From NCBI GenBank assembly GCA_019244165.1, contig JAFATA010000037.1:1-64000 (forward strand): 64,000 nt of DNA. Direction: 5' to 3'. The notes below the pieces were generated by a model, which searched no databases, was not told where the DNA came from, and worked only from the letters and a program-made list of their open reading frames with translations. Both the position numbers and the translations under genes were made by a program. Of the stretch, positions 1 to 9,913 are shown piece by piece (position 1 is the stretch's first letter; each line of letters starts with the position of its first letter). This stretch comes from Pseudonocardiales bacterium. Its GTDB lineage: Bacteria > Actinomycetota > Actinomycetes > Mycobacteriales > Pseudonocardiaceae.

Positions 1-659
1 GGACCGTCCTGGTCCAGATGCGCCAGAATGTGCCGCCCGATTTTATATAACGACGTCGGATTAAATGAGCGGGCATACCGAGCCAGATCAGCTTCGGCGG
101 CCTCGCGCTGCTCGAGTCCCACCGAGGCGGGGACCGCGGCCATCGTCTCGGCGATCACCCGAACCTGCCCCACCCCAATCTCCCCCGCCGCCAACGCCGC
201 AGCAGTCTTCGCCAGCACAGGGGGCAACACCTCACCGCTGAGGGTGCACCGCGCGGTGAGCTGGACGGCGAGCGCGACCCGAGTGCCGGCCTCGGCGGCC
301 GATAACTGCAGCATCCCCGCCAGCAGCCGCTTCGTGCTGCCGAATCCGGTGGTGGCCGCGAGGTTGCGGGACTCCATCTCCGCGACGGTCTCCAGCATCA
401 CCGCATGCAGCATCCGCGAGACCGCTTCGATGTCCCGGAGCTGATCCCGCAATCCGGTGTCCTCGCACCCGACCATCGCCGCGCGCCACTGCTGCAGGCA
501 GGCGGTGATCGTCTGCCTCGGGTCCAGCCCGGTATCGAGCACGCCACCATCATCGACCCCACCCCTGACAATTTCCGGGTGTTCTTCCAACCAGACAACA
601 AGATCTTTAGCGATCAGCCCCCTCACCTCAGTGGTGTCGGGGTGGATCGCGGGTGCCAC
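1..659 (-). CDS. DUF222 (13E12-repeat) protein, N-terminal part, runs off the left edge
   Basis: Minus-strand translation stays open from about position 743 to the window edge and gives a DUF222-like helical sequence: LRDQLRDIEAVSRMLHAV, then ESRNLAATTGFGSTKRLLAG, and GEIGVGQVRVIAETM. DUF222 proteins of actinobacteria usually carry a C-terminal HNH nuclease and are often multicopy; that part would lie outside the window. The start is uncertain: the first in-frame GTG is at 659 with no clear ribosome-binding site, and the recognisable family match starts near 540. An in-frame TGA lies at 744-746. It could be an intact gene with a weak start or the 5' end of a decaying copy. Confidence 0.6.
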   Translation of the reverse strand, partial: MAPAIHPDTTEVRGLIAKDLVVWLEEHPEIVRGGVDDGGVLDTGLDPRQTITACLQQWRAAMVGCEDTGLRDQLRDIEAVSRMLHAVMLETVAEMESRNLAATTGFGSTKRLLAGMLQLSAAEAGTRVALAVQLTARCTLSGEVLPPVLAKTAAALAAGEIGVGQVRVIAETMAAVPASVGLEQREAAEADLARYARSFNPTSLYKIGRHILAHLDQDG

Positions 660-779
660 CGCGCTGATCGTGGGTGTGCCCCACCGTCCTGTCGCCGAGT
701 TCGACCACAGGGCTGTGGAAAGAAGCGACAGCGCCTTCCTCCCTCAGCCGAGTGCCCGGCAATCCCGGCAGACCCCCGA

Positions 780-1124
780 TCAACGACTGTGTATGTGCAA
801 CTGTCGCCGCACCTTGTCCAGGCGTTGCCGGAAGGCGAAGTCCACAATCTCATACACCGCGCAGTCTGGTCGTCTGCTCCAGAACGGCCGAGCCCGCCTC
901 GTCCAGGCACAATACGAGCACTGGCCTCGCTTGTTGGTATGAGGCAGGCGGAGCAGCATGGCGACGCTGGTGAGGAGCCGTATTGCTAGTTCCTTGAGTT
1001 CCGTCGGCTCTGGTGACTCCGCACTGCTGAGCTTCTTCGTCATCTGCTCAAGCTGTTCCCACAGGAGCCGATTTCGAGTTTCCCAAACGTTACTCACCGC
1101 TCCCACTTGGCGCCCGAGGGTCAA
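780..1124 (-). CDS. Conserved hypothetical protein, small, Cys/Arg-rich C-terminus
   Basis: This is a 114-aa ORF, or 105 aa from an alternative GTG at 1097 that has a GGGAG just upstream. The N-terminal half is helical (LLWEQLEQMTKKL, LKELAIRLLTSVAMLLRLPH). The C-terminal half has a compact motif, RGQCSYCAWTRR followed by RRPDCAVYEIVDFAFR, with three Cys that could bind a metal. I do not recognise a named family. Small Cys-containing proteins of this layout occur in actinomycete accessory regions, but function cannot be stated. The composition and helical pattern argue that it is a real gene rather than a shadow ORF. Confidence 0.5.
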   Translation of the reverse strand: MTLGRQVGAVSNVWETRNRLLWEQLEQMTKKLSSAESPEPTELKELAIRLLTSVAMLLRLPHTNKRGQCSYCAWTRRARPFWSRRPDCAVYEIVDFAFRQRLDKVRRQLHIHSR

Positions 1125-1503
1125 TGCTTGTCAGCTCAAGGCTTCCGAAGGCCGCGCTCAGGTGCGCACTCAGCTCGTCCCGCCAGCCTGCAGCAACAAT
1201 GACCCGCGTTGTGCATGTGGTCTCTCCCAGTCTGTCTCGTGTCGTCCGTGGATGGCACCCAGGGTCGGGGACGTCGGACTGGGCTGGAGACGGGGGGAGC
1301 CGTCCCGACGGGGGACGCACCAGCGCTGTGGTCAACCCGACCCTGGGGCCGTGGGGAACAGTCAATCCGGTCGGCTCAGGTACTGACAGCGCAGGCTCAT
1401 GACATCCCTAGGTCATCTCGCTGCGGTTGGGCGTGGTGGTCACGGTGCTGAGTTAGTGTGCCGATCACGGACTGGAGTGATCGGCGACGGGGGGCTGGGG
1501 ATT
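1125..1503. other. Intergenic region
   Basis: About 380 bases between divergent genes. The ORFs here are short and have no recognisable protein pattern. The final bases before 1504 hold a G-rich ribosome-binding stretch. No repeat or RNA gene was seen. Confidence 0.4.
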
Positions 1504-2865
1504 GTGAAGCGCCGGGCTTTGGTGCAGCGCCGTCAACTCGTGGGGCACAGTCAGGAGACGGTGGCGCGGCTGGTGGGTGTGGAGCCCACCACGGTGGGGC
1601 GCTGGGAGCGGGGTGAGACCTCTCCGCAGCCGTGGTGCCGCCCGAAACTGGCCGAGGCGCTGGGCGTCTCGCTCGAGGAGCTAGACGTCCTGCTCACCGA
1701 GGGACAGCCGGTTGACGACGAACAAGCGGGCAGCGCGGAGGGGCAGCAGGCCGTTGATCCTGAGTGTGATCCGGTGCTGGCTCCCGAGTGGAATCCTCGG
1801 GGTACGGTCGAGGTGGCAGTCGTGCTGAGGGGTGGTGAGTGCCTAGTGAAGCGCCGGGGATTCGCTTTCTTGAGCGGGATGGCCTTGACTGCTCCGGCGC
1901 ATCAGTGGCTGGTGCACGAGCCGGGGCCACTCGTGTCGGGGTTGTCGGGGCGTCGGGTGTCGACACCATTGGTGGACCGGTTAAGGGGCATGATCCCTGA
2001 GCTGCGGGCGATGGACGATGTGGCTGGTGGAGGCACGGTGCTCTCGCTGGCTGAGCAGGAGTTCGGGGTGACCGCTGAGCTGCTGGATCAGGCCTCTTAT
2101 GATGAGTCCACTGGCCGCGCACTCCACGTGGCGTTGGCTGAGCTGGGACAGCTCGCGGGCTGGGTCGCTTACGACTCCGGGCAGCCGGGACTGGCGCAGC
2201 GCTACTACATCGCAGCCCTGCGCGCTGCGCACAGTGCCGGTGATCGGCCTCTGGGTGCCCATATTCTTGGATCGATGGCCTATCTTGCCGCGCGCGAGGG
2301 ACATTCGGGGGAGGCTGTCACCCTCGTCGAGACTGCAGTAGTTGGTGTGCGGGGCCGGGAAACGGCGGGGCTGTTGACAGCGCTCTACAGCAGGCAGGCA
2401 TACGCGTTGGCGACCCTGGGGAATTCCTCGGGCTGCGCGGCGGCGATCTCGAAGACTCGCACTCACGTCGAACGCCTCAGTCCCGACGACGAACTCCCGT
2501 ACCTGTACTGGGTCGGGCCGGCTGAGGTCACGGCCGGTGCCGGTCGCTGCCTGCTGCAACTGGGGAAAGCTGACCAGGCGGTCACCCTGCTCGAAGACGG
2601 CATCGCCCTGTTCGATGGATCATTCATCCGCGACCGGCGCAACTACTCGATCCGTCTAGCCGAGGCGCTGGCTCATCCGGGCCCGCAGCGTGACCTCGAC
2701 GCCGCTGCCAGGCAGGGTATTGCGGCACTGGAGCTGTCCCAGAATCTGGATTCACCCCGCGGCGTCGGCCGTCTCCGCGACCTCTACCGCCAGCTGAAGC
2801 CGCACGCGAAGGTGCCGGCGGTAGGAGACTTCTTGGAGCAGGCGCGAGGGCTTGTAGCGGTGTAA
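1504..2865 (+). CDS. XRE-family regulator with C-terminal TPR-like domain
   Basis: A predicted cytoplasmic DNA-binding regulator. GTG at 1504 is preferred because GGGGGGCTGGGG lies directly upstream and the helix-turn-helix begins right after it (RRQLVGHSQETVARLVGV, VGRWERGE), giving 453 aa; an ORF start at 1399 would add an unrelated N-terminus. HTH occupies about residues 8-60. A low-complexity linker follows, then helical repeats rich in Ala/Leu (GQLAGWVAYDSGQPGLAQRY, YLAAREGHSGEAVTL), as in the TPR-type regulators common in Streptomyces and Pseudonocardiales. It ends 115 bases before the TIR-nSTAND gene A on the same strand, so it may control or be cotranscribed with it; that link is inference. 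Confidence 0.75.
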   Translation: MKRRALVQRRQLVGHSQETVARLVGVEPTTVGRWERGETSPQPWCRPKLAEALGVSLEELDVLLTEGQPVDDEQAGSAEGQQAVDPECDPVLAPEWNPRGTVEVAVVLRGGECLVKRRGFAFLSGMALTAPAHQWLVHEPGPLVSGLSGRRVSTPLVDRLRGMIPELRAMDDVAGGGTVLSLAEQEFGVTAELLDQASYDESTGRALHVALAELGQLAGWVAYDSGQPGLAQRYYIAALRAAHSAGDRPLGAHILGSMAYLAAREGHSGEAVTLVETAVVGVRGRETAGLLTALYSRQAYALATLGNSSGCAAAISKTRTHVERLSPDDELPYLYWVGPAEVTAGAGRCLLQLGKADQAVTLLEDGIALFDGSFIRDRRNYSIRLAEALAHPGPQRDLDAAARQGIAALELSQNLDSPRGVGRLRDLYRQLKPHAKVPAVGDFLEQARGLVAV

Positions 2866-2980
2866 CTAGCGTGAGGCGCCGGGCGCGCCCGATCGAGTGG
2901 TCGTCGTCGCCCAGGGGCGGGTTACCGGCAACCGCGGTTCCGGGAGTAAAAACCGACTGTTACACTGCCGAGGAGGGGCA

Positions 2981-4360
2981 GTGGCCAGGGTATTTGTCAG
3001 CTATGCCAGTGCGGATATCGTTCTGGCCCGTGAGGTGTGCGGGTGGCTGGAGGCTGATCGCCACGAGGTGTTCCTGGCGCAGGATCTGCGGGAGGGGATC
3101 GCTGCCGGGGAGCAGTGGCGTTCCCGGCTGCATGAGCGGTTGCGCTGGGCTGATGCGGTGGTCTGCGTGGTCACCTCAGCCGCGGTGGCTTCACCGTGGT
3201 GTTCCTACGAGGTCAGCACTGCTCTGTCGCGGGGCAGCCGCCTGATTCCGGTCCTGGCCGAGGCGGGAGTTACCCATCCTCTGCTGACCGATCTCCAGCA
3301 TCTTGATCTGACCGGGAACCGGGCAAGTGTCCCCGCTGCGCTGGCCGAGGCGTTGCGCCGGGTGGATGCCGCGGGGGGTTTCGGGTGGGAGGATGATCGG
3401 CCTCCGTTCCCAGGGTTGCGCCCGTTTGACATTGAGCAGCATCGTGTGTTCTTCGGCCGAGCCAGCGAGACCGGGGAACTCGCTGAGCTGCTGCGATCCC
3501 CCGCTGAAGGCGCCAAAGCCGCGGTGTTGCTGGTGGTGGGCCCCTCGGGGTGCGGCAAGTCCTCGCTGGTCCGCGCTGGGCTGGGGCATGTGATGGCCCA
3601 GGAGCCGGGGTGGTTGACGTTGCCCCCGATCCTGCCGGGCGCCGACCCTGTCGCGGCATTGGCCCGGGAGCTGGCTGCCGCCGCCCGGCGCAGCGACCTG
3701 GACTGGACGGTAGACCACGTTCACGACCAGCTCGCCAGGCGTGGTCTGGTGGGATTGGTCGATGAGCTGCTGCCGGCCGCTCCGAGTGGTCCCGGACGGC
3801 AGCTGCTGATGGTGGTGGATCAGCTCGAGGAGTTGCTCACCCAGGCCGGCCCTACCGAGCGGGCACAGTTCGCAGAGCTGCTGCGCCCGGCACTGGGTGG
3901 TCGGGTGCGGGTGGTGGGGACTGTGCGCCCGGAGTTCCTTGACCAGCTGCTCGGCGACACCGCTCTGGCCGGTCTGACTGCGAGTATGTATCCGCTGCGG
4001 CCGCTGCACCGCGAGGCGCTGCGTTTGGTGGTCGAAGGCCCGGCCCGGCTGGCCGGCATCGACGTTGAGGACCACTTGGTGGCTCGGCTGGTCGAGGACA
4101 CCGGCACCGGAGAGGCCCTGCCGCTGCTGGCGTTCACGCTGGCTCAGCTCGCCCAGGGGGTCCGCCGTGGTGGCCAGTTGTCCACTGCACGCTATGACCA
4201 GCTCGGCGGGGTGCAAGGCGCCCTGACCCGACAAGCCGACGATGCCCTCGCCGACGCCGTCCAGGCTGGGGGCGGTCGTCACGAGCAGGTTATCGCCGGG
4301 CTGCTTCGACTGGTCACCGTCGATGACCAAGGCCGCCCCACCCGTGTTGGCCGCCGCTGA
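2981..4360 (+). pseudogene. TIR-nSTAND-WD40 protein A, 5' fragment, cut by a transposon
   Basis: First part of a TIR - STAND ATPase - WD40 sensor. GTG at 2981 follows AGGAGGGGCA and begins VARVFVSYAS, the same start as copies B and C. The TIR domain covers residues 1-130, with WCSYE matching the WCxxE glutamate of NAD-cleaving TIR domains. The nSTAND1 ATPase follows: Walker A GPSGCGKSSLV near residue 187 and Walker B LLMVVDQLEELL near residue 273. The reading frame ends at 4360 in transposon DNA, 16 bases past the junction at 4344. The 3' part resumes at 7619. With the transposon and one copy of CACCCG removed, GRPTR joins YRVNRREL, matching GRPTRWRVPRDEL of copy B. As it stands the protein lacks its TM and sensor part. 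Confidence 0.85.
4339..4344. repeat. Target-site duplication CACCCG, left copy
   Basis: Six bases immediately left of the transposon terminus TGTT. The right copy is at 7619-7624. The base before the repeat differs (C on the left, A on the right), which fixes the length at six. Confidence 0.85.
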
Positions 4361-4395
4361 AGGTGCCGATGATGGCGCCGTTGGCGGTGCCGATG
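4345..4395. repeat. Transposon left end: terminal inverted repeat and internal binding-site repeat
   Basis: Starts TGTT and contains two 19-bp copies of a GCCG-N-TG motif (4353-4371 and 4377-4395). It pairs with the right end at 7558-7618. Confidence 0.8.
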
Positions 4396-4489
4396 TCTTT
4401 GACGTGAGCAGGCCCCGTCGGCGTGGTGCTGGACGGGGCCTGGTCGGTGTGGTGGCGGGCTGGTCGTTAGGGTGGCGCGGCTGTGGTGA

Positions 4490-5302
4490 TCATTCTGCGG
4501 TGACCTCTGCGATGGCGGTGCGGGCGGATTTCTCGTCGACGATGGCCTTGTCTGCGGCGAACGCGGCGATGAGGGCTTGCACGGCGATGTTGTTGACTGC
4601 TCGGGGGTAGCCGCGGCTGGTTTGGTGGATCAGCGCGGTCGCGTCGTCGGAGAACAGGGTGTCGGTTCGTCCGGCCAGGGCGAGGTGGTGACGCAGGTAG
4701 CTGGGGGTTTCTTCGGCTGTCATGGGCGGCATGGCGTAGCGCAACCCGATGCGCTGGTCCAGGGCGGCCAGCGCGCCGAGTTTCATCCGCCGCCGCAAGG
4801 TGGGCTGCCCGACGAGCAAACAGGCGAACGGGCTGTGGGAATCGAGATCGTGGTTGGTCAGCATTCGGATCGGTTCCAGCTGGGCGTGGTCGAGTAGGTG
4901 CGCCTCGTCGACCACCAGTACGGGGGTGCGGCCGCGTTCGACCTGCTCGGTGGCCAGCAGGTCTGCGGTCTGCGGGACCAGGGTCGCGTGGTGGGTCAAG
5001 GGGCGCCCGCCCAAGGTGAGCACGATCTGGTGGTGAATTCCGCGGATGCCGACGGTGGGGTTGGGCAGGTAGATGATGCTGTGCCGGGTCGGGTCCAGCC
5101 CGGAGGTTGCCGCGCGCACGGCCACGGTTTTCCCAGCGCCGACCTCACCGGTGATCACCCCGATGCGGCGTTCGGCCACGCACCAGCTGATGCGGGCTAC
5201 AGCCTCGCCGTGGCTGGCATGCCGGTGCAGCATCCCCGGTGCCAGGTCGCGACCGAAGGGGGTGTGGGTGAACCCGAAGAACCCCTGTAACCGATCGATC
5301 AT
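4490..5302 (-). CDS. Transposon AAA+ ATPase (ExeA/TniB-like)
   Basis: A 270-aa ATPase that in Mu/Tn7/Tn5053-type transposition selects targets and activates the DDE transposase. Walker A GEVGAGKT is near residues 51-58 and Walker B LVVDEAHLL is near 125-133. A sensor/arginine region LDQRIGLRYAM and a C-terminal helical lid (GYPRAVNNIAVQAL) fit the ExeA/TniB family at normal length. The ATG at 5302 overlaps the TGA of the upstream transposase as ATGA, so the two are translationally coupled. No defect was seen. Confidence 0.88.
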   Translation of the reverse strand: MIDRLQGFFGFTHTPFGRDLAPGMLHRHASHGEAVARISWCVAERRIGVITGEVGAGKTVAVRAATSGLDPTRHSIIYLPNPTVGIRGIHHQIVLTLGGRPLTHHATLVPQTADLLATEQVERGRTPVLVVDEAHLLDHAQLEPIRMLTNHDLDSHSPFACLLVGQPTLRRRMKLGALAALDQRIGLRYAMPPMTAEETPSYLRHHLALAGRTDTLFSDDATALIHQTSRGYPRAVNNIAVQALIAAFAADKAIVDEKSARTAIAEVTAE

Positions 5303-6724
5303 GGCTGCACCTGCCCGTCAGGGTCGAGGGGCAGTTCCGGCTGGTCGAGGTCGAGATCGTGCTCGGCGGGTTGGGTGGCCGGGGAGGGGTTGGCCAGGGC
5401 GGCGTAGTTGACCTTCTGGGCGAGTTCGGCCTGGTGGGCGGCATCGAGCAGCCGGGCGTAGTCGATCCCGGTGGCCTGCGGTCGGGCCAGGGGTGTTTCG
5501 GGTCGGGCCTTGGGGTGGGCGTGGCGGTCAATCTGGTGTGGGATCGCTGTGCCGGCCGGCACACCGGCGAGGCGGACCTGGATGGTGGTCAGGTCGAAGG
5601 GGTCGAACACCAGCTCGACGCGGCGCCCGACGAGCAGCTGGTCAACCTGGTAAATGTTGCCGTGCAGGGACACCGTCGCGGTCTTGGTCACGGTGCGTCG
5701 TTCTTCCCACAGGAATGCCTCGGCCAGCGCGGGTGGGGTGGGCAGCGGGAACGGTCCACCGGCGGCCCAGCGCGCCAGCGGGGGCTGGCCGGTCTCGGAG
5801 TGGATCTGACGGTGGTAGACCGTTTCCACCCACGCGGTGAACACCCCGGTTGAGTTCGAGGAGGTCGGTGAGGTGATGGCGGCCGGTTTGGTCGTCCGCA
5901 TCGCCGGTGAGCTCAAGGAGGAACTGTTCGCGCACGGTGCGGAAAAAGCGTTCGATCTTCCCGCGGCCCTGGGGTCGGCCCGGGGTGGAATGGATCAGTC
6001 GGATACCCAACCTCGCGCACGCGCGCAGCAGCCAAGCATCGACAAACGCCGACCCGTTATCGACATACACGCTGGTCGGGACGCCTCGGCTGGCGAGTGC
6101 GGGCCGCAGTGCGGCGGCGAGGCGTACGGTGTCCTCGGCGAAACCGAACCGGTGGCCGACCGCGGTGCGACTGTGATCGTCGAGGAAGGCGAACAAGTAG
6201 GTTTTTCGCCCGTCTAGCCGTAGCCCATGCAGCGCGTCCCCGGTCCACAACTCGTTGGGGCGCTCGGCTTCAAACCGCCCGAACACCGGCTGGGCCGGCT
6301 GGCCGGCGGTGATCAGCGACTGTTCGGCGAAATGGCGTTGCAGGGTCCGCTCGCCCGGTGCCCAGCCCATCTGGGCACGCAGGATGCGCCGGACCTGGGC
6401 CGCGGTGCGCTCGGGGTTCTCTCGTTTAAGGGCGATCGCCATCTCGATGACCTCCACCGGTAGCCGGGGGCTGGACTGGCGTGGGCTGGGCACCAGCGCG
6501 TCGAACCCACCGGCCCGCCAGGCCCTGATCCAGCGGTCCAGGGTGTCGCGGGAGACGCGCACGCACCTCCCGGAGGGGTGCAGGTGCTCACTCGCGGCGA
6601 TCTGGCGCACCAGCCGGCCCCGGGCCTTGGGCGAGAGCGCCGGGTCGGCGGCCCCGCGGATGAGCTGATACCGGAACACCCCCGATCGCCCGGGCTCGCT
6701 CGGTACGGGCCCCTGCTTCGTCAT
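5299..6724 (-). pseudogene. DDE transposase (rve / Mu C-terminal type), frameshifted
   Basis: Starts at ATG 6724 with a helix-turn-helix region (RVSRDTLDRWIRAWRAGGFD). The rve catalytic core follows, with the DDE acidic residues in WTGDALHG, YVDNGSAF and GRGKIERFF. The first frame continues to a stop at 5642, but the homologous continuation GVFTAWVETVYHRQIHSETG, which leads into the Mu-type C-terminal beta-barrel (GNIYQVDQLLVGRRVEL), is in the +1 frame and ends at 5299. The frames switch around 5844-5850, at a CCCCGG run. One extra base, a sequencing error or a programmed shift would all explain it. If real and not programmed, this copy cannot move by itself. Confidence 0.8.
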
Positions 6725-6819
6725 CTCTCACTGTCATCGGACAGTCACCTCCTGATCACGCTGGGTGAGAAAAACAACACCGCGCGCAGGATCACCGAGA
6801 TGATCAGCTCACGTCAGGG

Positions 6820-7413
6820 TCAACTCGTGTTGATCGTCTCTTCCGGCCAGCCCGGGGCAAGCAACCGCCCACCCGAGATCGCCGACGCGACAGCCCAAAC
6901 CGGCACCTCGCCGAGGCCAAACCGCGAACCCAGCGCGCACGCCGCCGCGCTGACCGCAGCGATCGCATCCGCCCACGCCGACCCGGCCGGCCCCGGCAAC
7001 ACCGGATCCGCCGCCAGCGCCCGGCACCAGCCGGTGAACACCACCCGCACCGCCTCGATGCGCCCCGCGAACCGACGCAACCAGCCGCGCACCGTCTCCG
7101 CCGAGCGCCCCAGCTCAGCCGCGATCCGCCGATGCCCCAAACCCCTCGCTTTGGCCGCCAAAGCCGTGCCGATCATCGACGCCACGTCCGCACGACGGGC
7201 CAGCACCAACACCGGCAACAACACATGCGTCGCCCCACAGCTGGTGCAGCGAGCACGACGAGGGACCAGCCGCAACAACCCGCCGCGGTCCCGGACATCG
7301 CGGGCACGGGCATGCCCCCACCCCGCCAGCACACCCGAGCACCCCGGACACGCCAGACCACCCGACCCCAACCGCCGCTCGACGCACGCCGCGTCCGTCT
7401 CTACCGTGAGCAC
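6820..7413 (-). CDS. DUF6431-type transposon accessory protein (zinc ribbon plus HTH)
   Basis: Predicted 197-aa DNA-binding protein. The start chosen is GTG at 7413, because GGAGG lies six bases upstream; the longer ORF to 7488 lacks such a site. Near the N-terminus are Cys pairs GLACPGC and ARCTSCGATHVLLP, a zinc-ribbon pattern. An HTH follows (AKARGLGHRRIAAELGRSAE, VRGWLRRF). Proteins of this type recur beside IS481/TniA-like transposases in actinobacteria, and I infer a regulatory or end-binding role. The gene lies alone at the right end of the element, 95 bases upstream of the transposase start. Confidence 0.65.
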   Translation of the reverse strand: MLTVETDAACVERRLGSGGLACPGCSGVLAGWGHARARDVRDRGGLLRLVPRRARCTSCGATHVLLPVLVLARRADVASMIGTALAAKARGLGHRRIAAELGRSAETVRGWLRRFAGRIEAVRVVFTGWCRALAADPVLPGPAGSAWADAIAAVSAAACALGSRFGLGEVPVWAVASAISGGRLLAPGWPEETINTS

Positions 7414-7557
7414 GCCGCACCTCCGTGTGCGCACACACGGCCCTCCCGCGCGATTCTGGCCAGAAAGCAGGCGGGAGGGCCGTGCCAACCAATCCGAAGA
7501 TCGTCACGGTGACGGCGCCGACCACCCAAGTCAAACCAGCCCCGGCCCCCCAAGCAC

Positions 7558-7618
7558 CGTCCGCACGCTCAACGGCGCCAACCCCGCGCTACGTCTGCAT
7601 CCTCAACGGCGGGGAACA
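7558..7618. repeat. Transposon right end: terminal inverted repeat and internal binding-site repeat
   Basis: On the minus strand it starts TGTT and carries two 19-bp copies of the same motif as the left end (7592-7610 and 7558-7576), spaced 34 bases apart instead of 24. Confidence 0.8.
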
Positions 7619-7624
7619 CACCCG
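7619..7624. repeat. Target-site duplication CACCCG, right copy
   Basis: Six bases immediately right of the terminal AACA of the transposon; the partner of 4339-4344. Gene A coding sequence continues directly from here. Confidence 0.85.
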
Positions 7625-9683
7625 ATACCGGGTCAACCGTCGTGAGCTGCCCGATCCTGTGTTCGCCGGACTGGAGCCCTTCATCACCCGACGGCTGTTG
7701 ACCACCGATACCGATCACGGCAGCGTGGTTGTGGGAGTCGCTCACGAGGCGTTCCTGTCCGCCTGGGTGCCGCTGGCGAAGGCGATCGAGGAGAACACCT
7801 CAGCGCTGCGGGCACGCCGTGCCGTCGACCAGGCCGCCACCGAATGGGACGACGAGGCTCGCCCACCGACCCGGTTGTGGGAACGCGGCCAACTCGCCGC
7901 CGCCCTGGCCGACACCGGCGCCCACCTCCAGACCAGCGAGCTGGTCACTGACCGCGTCGAGCTCAGCCCTCTGGCCCGCACCTTCCTGCGCGCCAGCATC
8001 CGCCGAGACCGCTACCGGCGCAGACGCACCATCACCGTCTTATCGGTGCTGCTCGTCCTCGCTGTGCTCGCAGCTGGCTTCGCCTTCACTCAGCAGCACA
8101 CCGCGCAGCACCAACGCGACGTCGCGGTATCCCGGCAGGTTGCCGGACAGGCCTTGGGGCTCCGTGCCACCAACCCAGCTCTGGCCGACCAACTCGCCCT
8201 GGCCGCCTACCAGCTCGTCCCCACCGCAGAAGCCCGCGGCAGTCTGCTCAGCCTTTCCACCAACCGCTACGCCACCCGACTAACCGGCCACACCGACCCG
8301 GTCACCTCGGTGGCGTTCAGCCCCGACGGACACACTCTGGCCACCGCCAGCCTTGACAGGACCGTGCGGTTGTGGGACGTCAGCGACTCTCACCATCCCT
8401 ACTCGCTGGGCACCCTGATCGGTCACACTAAGGCCGTCCAGTCGGTGGCGTTCAGTCCCGACGGGCGAACGCTAGCCGCCGGTAGCGCCGACGACACCGT
8501 GCGGTTGTGGGGGGTCGGCGACCCCCGCCAGCCCCGCCCACTGGGCATCCTCACCGGCCACACCGACACCGTCTTCTCGGTGGCGTTCAGTCCGGATGGG
8601 CGCACTCTGACCACCGGCAGCAGGGACGACACCGTGCGATTGTGGGAGGTCAGCGACCCGAACCATCCCGCTCCGCTGGGCATCCTCACCGGCCACACCA
8701 ACATCGTTGAGTCGGTGGCGTTCAGTCCGGATGGGCGCATCCTGGCCACCGGTAGCGCCGATGACACCGTGCGGTTGTGGGACCTCGCTGGGCCGATCCT
8801 GACCGGCCACACCAACGGCGTCGAGTCGGTGGTCTTCAGCCCCGACGGACGAACCCTGGCCACCGGCAGCGACGACCACACCGCTCAGTTATGGGATATC
8901 CGCGACCCCCGCCATTCCAGCCCGCTGGGGACCCTCACCGGTCACACCAACGAGGTCGAGTCGGTGGCGTTCAGTCCGGACGGGCACATCCTGGCCACCG
9001 GCAGCGACGATCACACCGTTCGGTTGTGGGATGTCGCCGACCCCCGTCATTCCAAACCCCTGGCTACCCTGACCGGCCACACCGACTGGGTCATGTCGGC
9101 GGTCTTCAGCTCCGACGGACGCACCCTGGCCACCGGCAGCGCCGATCACACCGTTCGGTTGTGGGATGTCGGCGACCCTCACCAGCCCAAGCCCCTGGCT
9201 ACCTTGACCGGCCACACCAATACTGTCAACAGGGTGGCGTTCAGTCCGGACGGGCACATCCTGGCCACCGGCAGCGACGATCACACCGTTCGGTTGTGGG
9301 ATGTCGCCGACCCCCGTCATCCCAAACCCCTGGCTACCCTGACCGGCCACACCAACGACGTCTTGTCGGTGGCCTTCAGCCCCAACGGGCACACCCTGGC
9401 CACCGGCAGCACTGACGACACCGCGCGGCTGTGGGATGTCGGCGACCCTCACCAGCCCAGGCCCCTGGGCACCCTCACCGGCCACACCGGCTGGGTCCAC
9501 TTAGTGGCGTTCAGTCCCGACGGACGAACCCTGGCCACCGCCAGCGACGACCACACCGTACGACTGTGGGACACCAGCGTCGATCAGGTCGCCGCTCGAA
9601 TTTGTCGCATTACCCCCGCTATCACCAAAACCGAATGGGACCACTACCTGCCCGGTCTGCCGTACCGGCCTCCCTGCGGCTGA
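7619..9683 (+). pseudogene. TIR-nSTAND-WD40 protein A, 3' fragment (TM and WD40 part)
   Basis: Continuation of gene A after the transposon. The frame is open from inside the transposon, but host sequence begins at 7619. It encodes the end of the STAND helical module (VVVGVAHEAFLSAWVPLAKA), one membrane-type helix (ITVLSVLLVLAVLAAGFAF), a helical linker, and ten WD40 repeats of about 45 aa with the signature [16 protein letters not shown]...LATGSxDxTVRLWD. It closes with the conserved tail [20 protein letters not shown]. The fourth-to-fifth repeat junction is short (DLAGPILTGHT). Copies B and C have 14 repeats, so A seems to have lost four. Without its own start or ribosome-binding site this half is probably not made. 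Confidence 0.85.
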
Positions 9684-9913
9684 GCTGCTTGATTGCGCCG
9701 TTCGCCATCCGCTGCTCAGCGCCCCGGCTTTGCTGTGCTCGCTACCGAGGATCAACTACGTCGGGAGCGACGAGATGCGCCGCCGCACAGCCGAACGAGC
9801 GGCATCGCCGATCTGGGATGCTGGGCGCACCGTCGGCCGGAATGAATGCCTACCATGATCGCTGGTCCGTTGCCCGCCAGCATATCCAGGGGTGCTATCG
9901 GGTCGAGAAGTAC

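Larger units (their letters stand above)
4345..7618. mobile_element. TniA/TniB-type transposon inserted in gene A (3,274 bp)
   Basis: The ends are imperfect inverted repeats. The left end reads TGTTGGCCGCCGCTGAAGG from 4345, and the complement of the right end reads TGTTCCCCGCCGTTGAGGA from 7618. Host bases CACCCG flank both sides (4339-4344 and 7619-7624), a 6-bp target duplication. Each end also has a second internal copy of a 19-bp motif (left 4353-4371 and 4377-4395; right 7592-7610 and 7558-7576), the usual arrangement of transposase-binding sites in Mu/Tn7/Tn5053-like elements. Three genes, all on the minus strand, encode an AAA ATPase, a DDE transposase and a DUF6431-type protein. Precise removal restores the host gene. 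Confidence 0.92.

Noticed and set aside
8423-9500. Long reverse-strand ORFs opposite the WD40 repeats (also opposite genes B and C)
   Set aside because: They are repetitive shadows of the WD40 units in other frames, with no ribosome-binding sites or independent pattern.
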